The notes under the pieces were generated by a model that searched no databases, had not been told where the DNA came from, and was given only the letters and a program-made list of their open reading frames with translations. From Botrytis cinerea B05.10 (Eukaryota; Ascomycota; Leotiomycetes; Helotiales; Sclerotiniaceae), in the NCBI RefSeq assembly GCF_000143535.2, contig NC_037317.1, positions 1,922,001 through 1,986,000 on the forward strand: a stretch of 64,000 bases of DNA, in the 5' to 3' direction. Below are positions 46,519 through 57,738 of this stretch, one piece after another. The position numbers were made by a program, and so were the translations under genes. The first letter of the stretch is position 1; each line of letters begins with the position of its first letter.

Positions 46519-46866
46519 TTGGACAATTAATAACAAGTCTAAAATAATAAGAACTTTCCACATCACAGAAAGGTGGAGTTAGCGTCGTGCTGCACTTTTT
46601 ACGTATAAATGGAACCCCTCCCCCTCTCTTTGAGCACTTGGATGAAGTGGCTGGGTGTGAAATAGCTTTCTTCTATTTGAGTGTCAGAAAATTTGTGTCT
46701 TGTCTATGCTTGATTCAAGACGATTTTGCAATCCTTTTGCAGCTATATTCCGGGAAAAGCAGCGTGTGGTGTGTCTGGTTTGCTCTTGCACTTTCCCTGT
46801 GTCGGTCTTCAGTCTTTAAATAACACATCATCCATCATCCATCATCCATCAAAACAATCTACCAAC

Positions 46867-48915
46867 ATGGCCAATATGAAGATCATTCAGCCGTCCATCA
46901 TGAGTCAATTCCCCACCAGCAACCCCACCCGAGACAGTATCATCTTGATCCTAAGCGGCAGCTTTCTCCTCTACATTCTCATGCTTAAAATCATCCTCTC
47001 TTACCAACGGAGGAAATTCGCCAAACAAAACCACTGTCTCCCTCCCGCCTCCTACCCTCACATAGATCCCATCTACGGATTCGACCTCGTCGTCTCCAAC
47101 ATTCTCGCGGCACGAAAAGATAAATTCATCGAAACATACCAGAAACGATTCCAATCACTCGGCGTGAATACCTACTCCTCTTTATTCTTTGGCACGACAA
47201 TGATCAACACTGTTGATGTGGAAAATATCAAAACAATATTGGCTACCGGATTCAAAGATTATGAACTGGCATCGCGGAGGAAAGATGCCATGATGCCTAT
47301 TTTTGGAAAGGGGGTTTTTATATTGGATGGAAAGGACTGGGAACACTCTCGAGCGATGCTGCGGCCAAACTTTGTGAGGAGTCAGGTTGCTGATTTGAGT
47401 GTTTTCGAGAGACATATTCAGAAATTGATCAAGAGAATTCCGGCGAATGGCGACACGGTGGATTTGTCAAAGTTGTTTTTTATGTTGACGATTGATTCGG
47501 GTGAGTTTTTTTGGGGGGCAGAGAGAGGAATGGATGATGGTGGGATGGGAATATGATGTACTGATGTTGGAGGTTTAGCTACGGAATTCCTTTTCGGTGA
47601 AAGTACTGAGACGTTGGACGAAACAAAGGCTGATTCGCCTGGGCATCGATACTCGGAAGCTTACGATTATGTAAGTTGTGGGCGTTATTAGCATCTATCA
47701 AAAGTAACTGTACTGACTTTTCCAGCTTAGTGAACAAACCAGCAAAGAAATTCGTCGTAAGTAAAGCCAGTATCTCTGAGCACTCCCCTTTTAACCGTCA
47801 CGCTTTCACGAAACATGCAAGATACTGACCAACATTTAGTGGGCAAATTCGCCAATTTTTTCCCCAACAAAAAATACTCAGATTCTTTAAAATACGTCCA
47901 TTCCTACGTCCGCACTTACGTAGATAAAGCCCTCGCTCTCCAGATCTCCTCCCCCCCTCAAAAATCGGAATCCACAGATCAAGACCGCTACATCTTTCTT
48001 GAGGAACTCGCCAAATCCGGCCAAAGCGCTTCCAAAATCCAAGCAGAGTTACTAAACATTCTACTCGCTGGACGTGATACTACTGCAAGTTTACTTACCG
48101 TTCTATTCATGATACTTTCACGTGAAAAGAATGTCCTTGCAAAATTAAGGAAAGAGGTTATGAGTCTAGAAGGAAGAAATCCGACTTTTGAAGAGATCAA
48201 AGATATGAAGTATTTGAAATGGTGTATTAATGAAAGTTAGTCTTTATTTTCTTTCTTCTTTTTCCTGAATTGCTTCGTCTGTTCATCGCTTCGTATTCTT
48301 CGCTTCGCACAAAACTAACATACCCAAGCAATGAGACTCTACCCCATTGTCCCAACCACAAGTCGTGTTGCAATACGAGACACGGTACTTCCTCGAGGCG
48401 GCGGGCCTGATGAAAAATCTCCAACCATGGTCAAGAAGGGAGATTTGGTACAATGGAGTTCCTACGTATTGCATCGAAGAACGGATATCTATGGAGAAGA
48501 TGCCGATCAGTTCCGACCTGAGAGGTGGGAGAAATTGAGAGTCGTGTATGTAATTGAAGCTGGATCTCTATTTTCACTGATAGGAAACTTCACTAACTTA
48601 TAATGTCAAGCTGGGAATATATCGCGTTCAGTGGAGGACCACGTATTTGTATTGGACAGCAATTTGCACTGACAGGTATGTTTTTTTTTACTCTTTTTCT
48701 CTTCGCATCTTGATCTTGAGTTTGGGACAATTCTTTGCTTCATAATTCCAGATGGAAATATAAAACTTACAACGACGATAGAGGCATCATATACCACGAT
48801 CCGTCTTCTGCAAACTTTCCCCAAAATCGAAGCGAGAGACGACAACCCCTTCACGGAATGGTTGACACTGACTATGTCGAACAAGTGGGGATGTCAGGTT
48901 GGAATGTTTAGATAG
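46867..48915 (+). CDS. Cytochrome P450 monooxygenase, CYP52-like
   Basis: Model: exons 46867-47500, 47579-47670, 47726-47756, 47840-48235, 48329-48545, 48611-48675 and 48752-48915, 532 residues. One N-terminal membrane anchor ([20 protein letters not shown]) places it on the ER. Oxygen-binding I-helix AGRDTTAS (about 329), K-helix ExxR as ETMR (384-387, formed across an intron), PERF-like FRPERW, and the heme loop [12 protein letters not shown] with Cys about 470 are all present and intact. Sequence style ([33 protein letters not shown]) resembles CYP52/CYP539-type alkane or fatty-acid hydroxylases, but subfamily and substrate are not certain. Exon 3 is only 31 nt. No reductase, synthase or transporter gene lies beside it, so there is no sign of a metabolite cluster. 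The first ATG at 46867 was used; an in-frame upstream extension lacks sense. Confidence 0.88.
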
Positions 48916-48938
48916 GTTGGGTGCGAAGAGAGAGGAGC

Positions 48939-48974
<36 letters not shown>

Positions 48975-51900
48975 AATGAAGCAAGTATTGATGAGATACG
49001 AGGCGGGAAATCGTTCAGAAAAGTTCAAGGAAGTAAGAGATTCAAATAGCTGAATTAGCAAAAATGCAACAACGACTTCATCATTTTATAATTGCAACAT
49101 AACCTTTCTCGCATCTACTGATTTGTCTCCTGTGAGATGCGTGAGATGCCATAATCTAACATTCTCCATGCTGTATTTCAAAACTTACGGTGTATAGTAC
49201 AAGAAGCATTCAACCCCAATAGATCAACACTCGACTCGTATAAGCGCACAGCCTCTCAACACAATGCAAGCAGAAATCTCATCTCTCACCAACCACCAAT
49301 AAGATATCAATCTCCCGAACTAGGAACAAGACGACGCCCCAATAACTCACCAGACTCGACTAAACATCCAAGTCATATCATCTCACCATCAGGCCAGCGC
49401 GGGACGATTCGCCAATGCGAATCGGAAGCTATCCATATGACACTGCCGGCTTCGCCGAGAAGACGTAACCTACCTTTTCTTTTCCAGATAAGAAAAAGAA
49501 AAAAAGAAAAATCAAGACATAAACGCCATTACAACCCCCCTTATGAATCTCCACTTACCACATGGGAGATGCATCATTCTCACCCGTCATTGCATGAGCC
49601 ATCCGTTGGTACTTATTCAGCTTGTATTCTCGAATGTGGATTTCGATTTTGTGAGTTAGCGTTTAGAAGATCAACGTGTCTAATGTACTCTAGGTAGGTA
49701 TGGGCTATTTGGACTTAGGGAAGCGCATACATGCATGGAGTTAATGTATGGGTCTATGGGATCCAATCGCATCGCTACTGTATTCCTGAGAAAGTAGATA
49801 GGAACTTCTCTATCAAGCTAAGCGCTGTGTGATTGTTGGAGGGTTTGAACACGAGGAGAGCGATTTTTTTATTCGAGGGTTGATTTTTAATAGATACTTG
49901 GGTACCTAGGTAGTTGAAATATGTGACAATGATGAAAGCGCTGATGATTTGAACCACTTGGTTAAAAATTGTGGCCTGACATGAAACAATTAGAAACACG
50001 AGAAAATGATTTGGCCACCAGCGATGTAACATCAGCCCTTCCAATTGGAACACCACAAATGTACATCGTCATCTCTGTGGATAGGGCTTTAGTGACATGG
50101 ACAATACAATACTAAATTCAACGCCCGACTTCTCGAGAATGTAACGGAAGATAGAGCTGAAATCTATTGAGGCTCAAAACAGACCCAAACAAACCAGTTT
50201 GTCTAACGTCGGCAGAAAACAACCTGCCTGAGATAAATGCGATGGCTAATGCAGATCAAAAATGATTTGGATGACCGTACATAAATCCATCATTTTTCAA
50301 AATTGTTGAAATTTGACACAAACAATGCCTTATCTCGTGAGACCCGAGAAACAGGTCTCTAGGTCATCTTATCTGGGCTCTCTCACGCCGGCCAATGCAC
50401 TTGTACAACTTGGGATGACCTATTTCCCACTATGATATGTATGTGTGCAACGTTCAAATGGACACAGTCACTGAGCTTGCTATGCAATTAAGAACTCGGT
50501 TTGCAAGCGGTGGGATGAGCAAAACGGAAAAAGATTGTAATCACTATTAATCAAGTAGGATCGAACCCGGTCATATGGTGGTTGAATCGATTGGCCAAGG
50601 AGATATTTCGGAAGGGGCGTGAGTGGTTCAACATTGAGAAAGATATGCGGGGTAATTATAACTTCCTTCCCATAAACCACCCTGCTGTCAGCATTAAGTG
50701 CGTTTATCATCAAAGGGGAAAACCAAAATTCGCATTTCTTTTTGCATTTGAACCCGAGATTTAGCGTGGCTTCGACGGTATCTGCCTGCAGTGTATCCAT
50801 CGATCAAAGCCTTTAGAGATTCATGGTGCATATCTAGAGTTGCACTGGACAACACGTCGTTGCATCTGGATGACTATTGACGAATGCCTCATAACGCCAC
50901 GATCCTTCGAAATGGGGGCGCTCCGCCGTACAGGCTGTGCTAAATATCATGCTTAAAACTATGAGGCGGTCAGTGATATCGTGGCATTAAGCTACCTGTA
51001 CAACATACATACGTCTTTGCATACTTCATGACTTTGGCAATATAAAACGCGACTGCATATGCATCTGCAAAAAGAGGTCAGAGACTCAACGACGATCGTT
51101 GGCCATTCCAGCATGGCTTAATCTGAGCCCAAATCATGGTGCATCCTTGTATGATTTTCAACACATCGTCTATTTGCGCGGTAAGTAGTGTAATGATTCG
51201 TCAATTGACCTTTCAGTAACGCCCATTTTACTACCCTTCTGCTGTAGCCAAGTCGAAGCAGGTTTTATCGATTTGTCCTGTCGCTTTGACCGTGTCTTCA
51301 CCGAGAAGCTCCGCGGTACCGGCCAGAAAATAAGCATCGAGTGACTCGATTTGTCATGTGGTATCTTGTGGTTTGTTCATACAGTTGAAGGCAGAAGGTT
51401 CGTAAAATAGTTCGCATCCTGCCTCGTTTAAATTTGCGAAAAACTTCGTCAAACTGGTTCCCCACATTTCGAATAGGAAAAGGTTCCAATCAACTACGCA
51501 TCTGTTGCTGATGTAGATAGTCTGCTATCTTTTTTCTTTTCAGCACAAGAAAGGTAGGTACGTACGAGGTGTTTTAAATATCTAATCTAATCTTCGAGGA
51601 GAATGCGATTTGTGTATGAGCGTGTGGAAAGCGTGAAGCGTATCTGCGGGTGTAACAATCCATGATGCGCCAAACTGATTGATAGATCGGTGTTAAGATT
51701 CTTTGAAGTCTGCCTACCAATTTCGCCCCGATAGATTGTAGAGCCCTGGACAAAGGGCGAGCATAGCCTTCTGCATGGTCCTTGAAAAAGGCTCGAAAGC
51801 TAGAGCCTGATCGCACGACAGAGTTAAACGGGGCGTTAGATATAGCAAATACCTTGTTGATAATAAAATGCATCCAGTAAACCCGAATGGGCCATTGAAT

Positions 51901-52304
51901 GATGAATTCCTTATACTGTTTTGCTGTCTTGTGGCACTCCTACTCGGTGACTGTTCATTGGTGTAACACTACCTCACCTATCGATTCCACCCCTCCACTT
52001 CAAGACTAAACCTAGAGGAAATAAAAATGCTAATAATGCAAATCTTCGCACCTCCATTTTACAATTCAAGTTCTTCATAAAGCCTTACTTCACTATCTAC
52101 ATACCCAGCTTTCCGGTGTCCCAAAACAATTGCGGCTCAAACCCGACCCTTAACTTCTAGTTATAGCCCCGCTGTTGCCCGCATTCCCTTTCAAAGCTCG
52201 CAATCTTAATTCATCGAACCTTGATATTATCGGTACTTTCACGAAAGCCTCATCTTAAGACTCACGTCAGTTTTCCACGAGATAATTACTAAGGCGCCGT
52301 TGAA
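48916..52304. other. Gene-poor region
   Basis: About 3.4 kb without a supportable gene. A (GA)n run at 48942-48972 follows the P450 stop. The remaining short ORFs lack domains and codon regularity. The last 250 bp (52050-52304) are C/T-rich and look like promoter/leader for the next gene. Confidence 0.5.
48942..48972. repeat. (GA)n microsatellite
   Basis: About 15 GA units 27 bp after the P450 stop codon. Confidence 0.95.
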
Positions 52305-54151
52305 ATGAATCACCCACAACCTGGTATCCCTCCGCCTCCACCTCTCGGTAAGCTTCTTGAATGATTTAATCTATCAAAACAATGACATAGTTAACACAAA
52401 AGCTAGGAGCAATGGGGCGTGGTGCTCCGAGCCCCCATCCTCATCCCCCAGGAGGAGGTAGATCAGGACCTCCAAATTTTCAGGGACCTCCTCCAGGTCA
52501 TCCAGCTCACCAAGGTCATCCGGGTCAGGGTGGTCCACCACCTGCCGGACGTGGTCAACCTCTGCCGCAAATGCAAATGCCTATGCGACCACGATATCAA
52601 TCCTCCCACGTAGTGGATCTGAACGCCTCAGAGAAGCGACCACTTGACGATGCAGCGTACAGAAAGTTGCTGACAACACATACGGTTTTTTCGATTAGAA
52701 AGGTTGTGCCGACCGGAAAAGAAAAATCCACCTGGGCAAAAGCCGTGGTAACTGAAGAGGCTTTATCACAAGAGGATATTGTTGCACAGTTGAAAAAATT
52801 GAAGGACTCCTCACAAACAATAACAGATAAAAAAGCAGCTTTATTTCCGAATCAGCAGGGCCAAGTAAATAAACTTTTGGATCGGTTGAAAACTGAGGAA
52901 TCGGATCAACACTTTGATTGGTCCCTTGTTCAGCTTGACAGAAGAGAGAGGTCTTCCAACAAAGTGAGAGAAACTGTTTTGATCACCATCATAGTAAAAC
53001 GTTCGCCCAGAGACGAAGTTAATGCCACGGCTCTTTTTGCCTTCATCGACAGGTTAAAACAAGAAAAATCAGCACACTTGACGAGACCTCCAGCGCAACC
53101 TCAACCTCAACCCCAACCTCAACCCCAACCTCAATTTCAACCTCAAGCCCAAGCCCAAGCCCAAGCCCAAAACCAACCTCAATGTCAACCTCAACCCAGA
53201 CCGCAAAACGCTCCGCCGAATCCAAATGTGCAACCTCAAGTTCCTGTAGGGATTCCTCATACGCCTGGCCAGAAGAGTGGCAATCGTGGACGATCAAGAA
53301 GCAAAAGCAGACAAAGACCGACTCGTTATCAGTCAGACTCGAATTCTGAATCTGAATCTGATAGCGACACGTTCTCAACTGGAGGTTCGACCGTCAGTAG
53401 TTTGGTTACTAGCATTAGTTCTCGTTCTGACGAACGCTCAAAGAAGTATAGCTCACGCAGTAGACGAGGCCGTAGCCAAAGTAAACGTCGTCCACGGCAG
53501 CACCACAAGAAATATTACGGCCACAGAAGCGAGTCACCCGAGCCTATATTTCAAGAATTTCGAAAGGGTAGTCATCCGGAATCTCCTCATGTCGGAGAAG
53601 AGGTCCCACTTTCCGCTCCCAATGCCATTGCACAAGCATTTCGACAGGGCAGAGAAGAAGAAAGAGCCACTGCTCAGTATTACCTTTCTCAGTCGCACCG
53701 ACCAATCATTATTGATGAGCCATCAAGAGCTGTGGTACCTGCCGGCCGTCGCGAACTTGAATATGATACCATAGCGCCGAGATATCCTGCGCGTCAACAT
53801 GCAGAGCTCCCGATGATAGAAGCTCCTCGATATAGAGAACATCGATATTCTCGGTCCTCACCTCGATATCGAGATGACCTGTACAATGAAAGACACCTTG
53901 ATGATGTATATGAGGATGATTCTCCACCTCTTATTATCCGAAATGTGAGATCAGTCCCACGAGAGGCCACTTATAGACGCCGCTTTCTTGACGCTGAGAG
54001 CCACATTGATCGAGGTTCAACCACAACTAGAATCCCATTCACAGGCCTTCGCCCTCAAATTCCTCAATTTCGCCATCATCCTTTCGCCCCAAGAAGTCCA
54101 CCACGACATCGATATGCTTCCAGTCATAGCAGTGATGGTGCGTACACATAG
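52305..54151 (+). CDS. Unknown fungal protein with Gln-Pro repeat and Arg/Ser-rich region
   Basis: Model: exons 52305-52347 and 52407-54151, 595 residues. Exon 1 encodes MNHPQPGIPPPPPL and joins in phase to GAMGRGAPSPHPHP. Residues about 65-230 are the only folded-looking part: VVDLNASEKRPLDDAAYRKL, STWAKAVVTEEALSQEDIVA and HFDWSLVQLDRRER with VLITIIVKRSPRD. Next is a perfect QP/QPQA repeat (about 250-290), then an RS-type segment (RGRSRSKSRQRPTRYQSDS; SRSRRGRSQSKRRPRQHHKK) and an Arg/Tyr-rich tail. I do not recognise a named domain. RS and low-complexity content suggest a nuclear RNA-binding or condensate role, which is inference. An internal ATG at 52412 would also give an open protein if exon 1 is not used. 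Confidence 0.75.
53096..53216 (+). repeat. In-frame CAACCTCAACCC / CAAGCCCAAGCC tandem repeat
   Basis: Imperfect 6- and 12-base units encoding QPQPQP and QAQAQA inside the unknown protein gene; likely length-variable between strains. Confidence 0.9.
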
Positions 54152-55302
54152 TTGAGAGATCCGTTATTTTAGCTGTATGCTTTTGAATACCTTGCTTTCT
54201 TAAATTTTGAATCCATGTTATATTATGTTTTGATGTTTTCAGTCTTGAAGATTGATGGATGAGTTAGTAATGATTGCTGCTGGGAAATCGGTGTTGGTTT
54301 ATGGTAAATGGATGGACCAACGGCGCAGGACTTTATATCTCTGGCCTGGAAGGACAATGGATAATTTGACGACTGATGGTAACAAAGTGCATTTCCTATG
54401 TACCAGATACACGTGGCATCAAAAGCGTTTTTTAATGAAATCCCTACTTTTTGGAATCCTCTGCTTTTGTCAACATGAAGTATAAGTGAATGGCGTTAAT
54501 TGTGAGCCTTGAATCCATACGGGAAGCTGAGTTCTTATGTGAATTGCATCTTTGCATTGATTGTTCCATGCCGTGAGATGGTTTGAGCAGAGTTATGCCC
54601 AATGTTTTGTACAATCAGTGGTCCCGAGTCAATGCATTTCGGTCCATTGAAACATCACGAGAGGTCAATTCATTGGCAGTATCGGTGAGATCAATCAAGC
54701 CAATCTTGGCCATCATGCCACTGTGACCAATTATTGAAGCAGCGTTGTTTCATTAAGGCTTGATCCTTTTACTGAGCTGGCAATTGGATTTGAAGGAAAC
54801 ACCCTTGATAGCAGTTGTATGTTTAAGACGAGAGAAGGTCCGATGTCGTCAATACTTCCATGGTTCTTTTGAACAGTATGTCGATATGCTTCGCAGAGGT
54901 CCTTGCAACCATGGCGGCAGAATGATACAGATGGCAAGAGATGAATGGCTGATTTGTTTCACTGATCCAACAATGTCTTGATACCATTTTCGATTTGATG
55001 TCGAGGTTACCGACGGGAGAGAATTGAGCCTGGTATACATAATACGTGCAAGTTTCCGTCCATTTTTTTGGGTCCAATGACGATTTCTGGCGGGGTTTTA
55101 GATTTCTGTAGAGAGTCAGGTCCCGCCGAGAGCTCACCCCACTCCGAGTCCTACCGATTCAAAAGAAGTTTGATATCAATCCAGACAAAACTTCTACAAG
55201 TAAAAACAATCATATCAAAAAGATAATTTCCATCTCGTCCAAAATCAACTTATACCCAAACCCCTCCAAACTATTTTTCGTATCACCAGAAAACTAGCAA
55301 CC
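54152..55302. other. Intergenic region upstream of triose-phosphate isomerase
   Basis: About 1.15 kb. The last 130 bp (ACAAAACTTC..., CCCAAACCCCTCCAAACT) are C/A-rich, as in highly expressed fungal genes. Short ORFs on both strands are unsupported. Confidence 0.5.
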
Positions 55303-56246
55303 ATGCCTCGTCAATTCTTCGTCGGAGGTAACTTCAAGATGTGAGAGCTTTTGTTTACTTTCTCCCCCCCCACCAAGCAAAAAGGATTTCAGCTAACTTT
55401 TGCTCTCATCAGGAATGGATCTGTTGATTCCATCAAGAAGATTGTTGGAAACTTGAACGATGCCAAGTTGGACCCAAATACCGGTATGTATCTACCTTGG
55501 TTTATATTCGTCCATTTGTTGGGGATGAAGGGGGATCTGTTGATCCTACATACCCCTCTTTCAAGCTTCTACACGGCATTCTGGGATCTTGCTAATAATC
55601 TATTTAATCAGAGGTTGTCATTGCTCCACCTGCTCTTTACCTTCTCCTTACCCGCGAGCACTTGAGACCTGGACTTGAGGTTGCAGCACAAAACGTTTTC
55701 GACAAGCCAAATGGAGCTTTCACTGGTGAAATCTCCGTTGAGCAACTCAAGGACAGCAACATTACCTGGACACTTCTCGGACACTCTGAGCGTCGTGTCA
55801 TTCTCCAAGAAGATGATTCATTCGTAGCATGCAAGACCAAGGCTGCTCTTGATGGAGGAGTTGGTGTTATTTTCTGCTGCGGAGAGACCCTTGAGCAAAG
55901 AGAGTCTAACAAGACGATCGAAGTTGTTACCGCACAATTGAAGGCTGTTAAGGATAAGGTTCAAGACTGGTCGAAGATCGTCATTGCATATGAGCCAATC
56001 TGGGCTATTGGTACTGGAAAGGTTGCTTCCACCGAACAAGCACAAGAGGTACACGCCGCCATCCGTTCCTGGTTGAAGAAGGAGGTTAGCGAGAAGGCTG
56101 CAGAGGAGACCAGAATCATCTACGGTGGAAGTGTTAGCGAGAAGAACTGCAAGGATTTGAGCAAGCAAGAGGACATTGATGGTTTCTTGGTTGGAGGTGC
56201 TTCATTGAAGCCAGCTTTCGTTGATATTATCAACAGCCACTTGTAA
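55303..56246 (+). CDS. TPI1: Triose-phosphate isomerase
   Basis: Model: exons 55303-55340, 55413-55483 and 55612-56246, 247 residues. The enzyme interconverts dihydroxyacetone phosphate and glyceraldehyde-3-phosphate in the cytosol. All catalytic elements are present: Asn10 and Lys12 in [10 protein letters not shown] (split by intron 1), the histidine in LLGHSERR (about 94), the glutamate in [12 protein letters not shown] (about 164), the phosphate-gripping loop, and [12 protein letters not shown] and FLVGGASL near the C-terminus. Length and intron-split N-terminus are typical of filamentous ascomycetes. Codon use is visibly more biased (AAG, GAG, GTT, ATC) than in neighbours, matching high expression. 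Confidence 0.97.
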
Positions 56247-56940
56247 GTGGTTTTAGGATTTCATGAATTACGATTGTAAATTGGGTATTCAACCCTACCA
56301 GGCAATAAAAAAGACCTAGCAGTATGATATGTTTTCAGGAAATATCCACTACCTCAAAGCCAATTCTAGTCTCATGCTTGTTATATGTGAGAATTCTAAT
56401 ACATCGATAGATCTGTGAAAGGTGATAGTAAAATTTGAATTATTATACAAGGTGTCGGAATATCTAATCTGCAATCTAGCAGGTAGTTTGACGGGTTCTA
56501 TCATAGCAAGCTTATATGCACAGCATTCTTCATACTTTGGGCGGCACCCATGTTTTTCACTTAGATCAGATGCTGGTGATCGAACGCTCGATGTTTTGAT
56601 GTCTATTTGTATGATAAGTGTCTTGTATATTTCTGAGGGCACTAGTTCCTGACATAGCCGGACTTACACTCACTGCCAATCTTTATTGTGACAATGAAGC
56701 TCGAGAAATGACTTAGTGGGAAGACAGAGAGGTAGAACAGATGCTAGCATCGACAAGAATGCCGATAATCTGTAGAAAAGCGAAGCTTTAATAAGTTGCT
56801 CAACTCATAACCATAACCATAACATCATACAGCCGAAATATTCGACATAGGACTATCGGAACCCATGATTTCCTATCCTTAACGCCAGTAATGCTGTTAT
56901 GTATAATACAACAATGTTTTTTTTGGTTAAAATTTCCCCC
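56247..56940. other. Convergent intergenic region
   Basis: 694 bp between the stops of TPI1 and the mL43 gene; AT-rich, no feature beyond likely 3' UTRs. Confidence 0.5.
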
Positions 56941-57461
56941 TCAAACCTTAATTCCACCACTATGATAAGGACTCCAGATACCTCTAACACTCTCGTTGAT
57001 ACTCTTCACGGGCTTCTTGACTCTCTTGAGTTTTTCTCCACTTGCATCTCTGAGCAGCTCTGCCTTTTTTAATATTTGTCCGATTTCTAGGTTCCTGACG
57101 CAAATGGCCTTCTCGCGACCATTGATATAATGTCCTATAATGACTGGGTGCTTGGCGGGTCGAGGAGAGACAGTGATTTCGATTTGAGGATTGGCTTTCG
57201 CGAAGCCCGGTAAGGAGTTTTTGATGAAGGTACTGTGGCAGTATGAGTATTGGAGCAACTTGAAAGTTCGAGAATACTACTTACTTCATGCCCTTGGAAC
57301 TGCCAGCCCAATCGCAGTAATGAAAATCCATTTTTGTACATTGGAGAATGAAGGCGCCGACACCATTCTGGATGAGATGTTAGCAATCTAGAATTGCCTA
57401 CAAGAACTGATCATATGCGTACCTGACCAGTGGTTGTTTTCCTTAATCCTGTAATCCTCAT
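56941..57461 (-). CDS. mrpl51: Mitochondrial large-subunit ribosomal protein mL43 (L51/S25/CI-B8 fold)
   Basis: Model on the minus strand: exons 57461-57423, 57367-57285 and 57232-56941, 137 residues. Exon 1 is MRITGLRKTTTGQ; exon 2 gives NGVGAFILQCTKMDFHYCDW and AGSSKGMN; exon 3 begins FIKNSLPGFAKANPQIE and continues TVSPRPAKHPVIIGHYINGR and KPVKSINESVRGIWSPYHSG. This matches fungal mitochondrial 54S L51 / mL43, a thioredoxin-like fold protein shared with complex I subunit CI-B8. Only the third exon is evident as a long ORF; the first two are short and were found by following splice sites upstream. Donors GTACGC and GTAAGT and acceptors CCAG and ACAG are good, and phases close. It is divergent with U1-70K, 277 bp away. 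Confidence 0.92.
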
Positions 57462-57738
57462 ATTGACTGTTGTGCTGACGTCAAAACATAAATTCCAAAA
57501 TTTAGATAGCATTCGACATGTTGAGGTTCAAATGAAATAAATTCTTAGTCACGTGACTGTGATAATTTAAGCTTAGGAGCTCAAATCTCAGGTCACCATC
57601 GGGCGTCCTCACTGCTGCGACGCGACACAGTTCCTCACAATTTTCTCCATCATACAATTCAGCAGGATCATTTTGCAGTTATCGTAAAGACTGTAAATTC
57701 ATCATTGCGAAAACTTTGGGAACCGTTAATAGCCCACA
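57462..57738. promoter_or_regulatory. Bidirectional promoter, mL43 / U1-70K
   Basis: 277 bp between divergent start codons, so both promoters must overlap. Contains TCACGTGACTGTGA near 57549-57562, centred on CACGTG (E-box / bHLH-type palindrome). Confidence 0.6.

Larger units (their letters stand above)
44773..46866. other. Intergenic region with AT-rich block
   Basis: About 2.1 kb. The first 500 bp are the 3' flank of the Num1-like gene. From 45765 to 46140 the sequence is extremely AT-rich; around 46150-46520 is a moderate-GC block that looks like a transposon remnant; the last 300 bp are the P450 promoter (CATCCATCATCCATCATCCATC just before the start). Confidence 0.5.

Noticed and set aside
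50550..50600. GGATCGAACCCGG resembling a tRNA T-arm on the minus strand
   Set aside because: Stem pairing fails and the rest of a cloverleaf is missing.
50886..51001. Inverted short words (GCCTCATA, GCCACGAT, GTACAGG) around 50.9-51.0 kb
   Set aside because: The paired words are not collinear, so they do not form one hairpin or terminal inverted repeat; probably chance.
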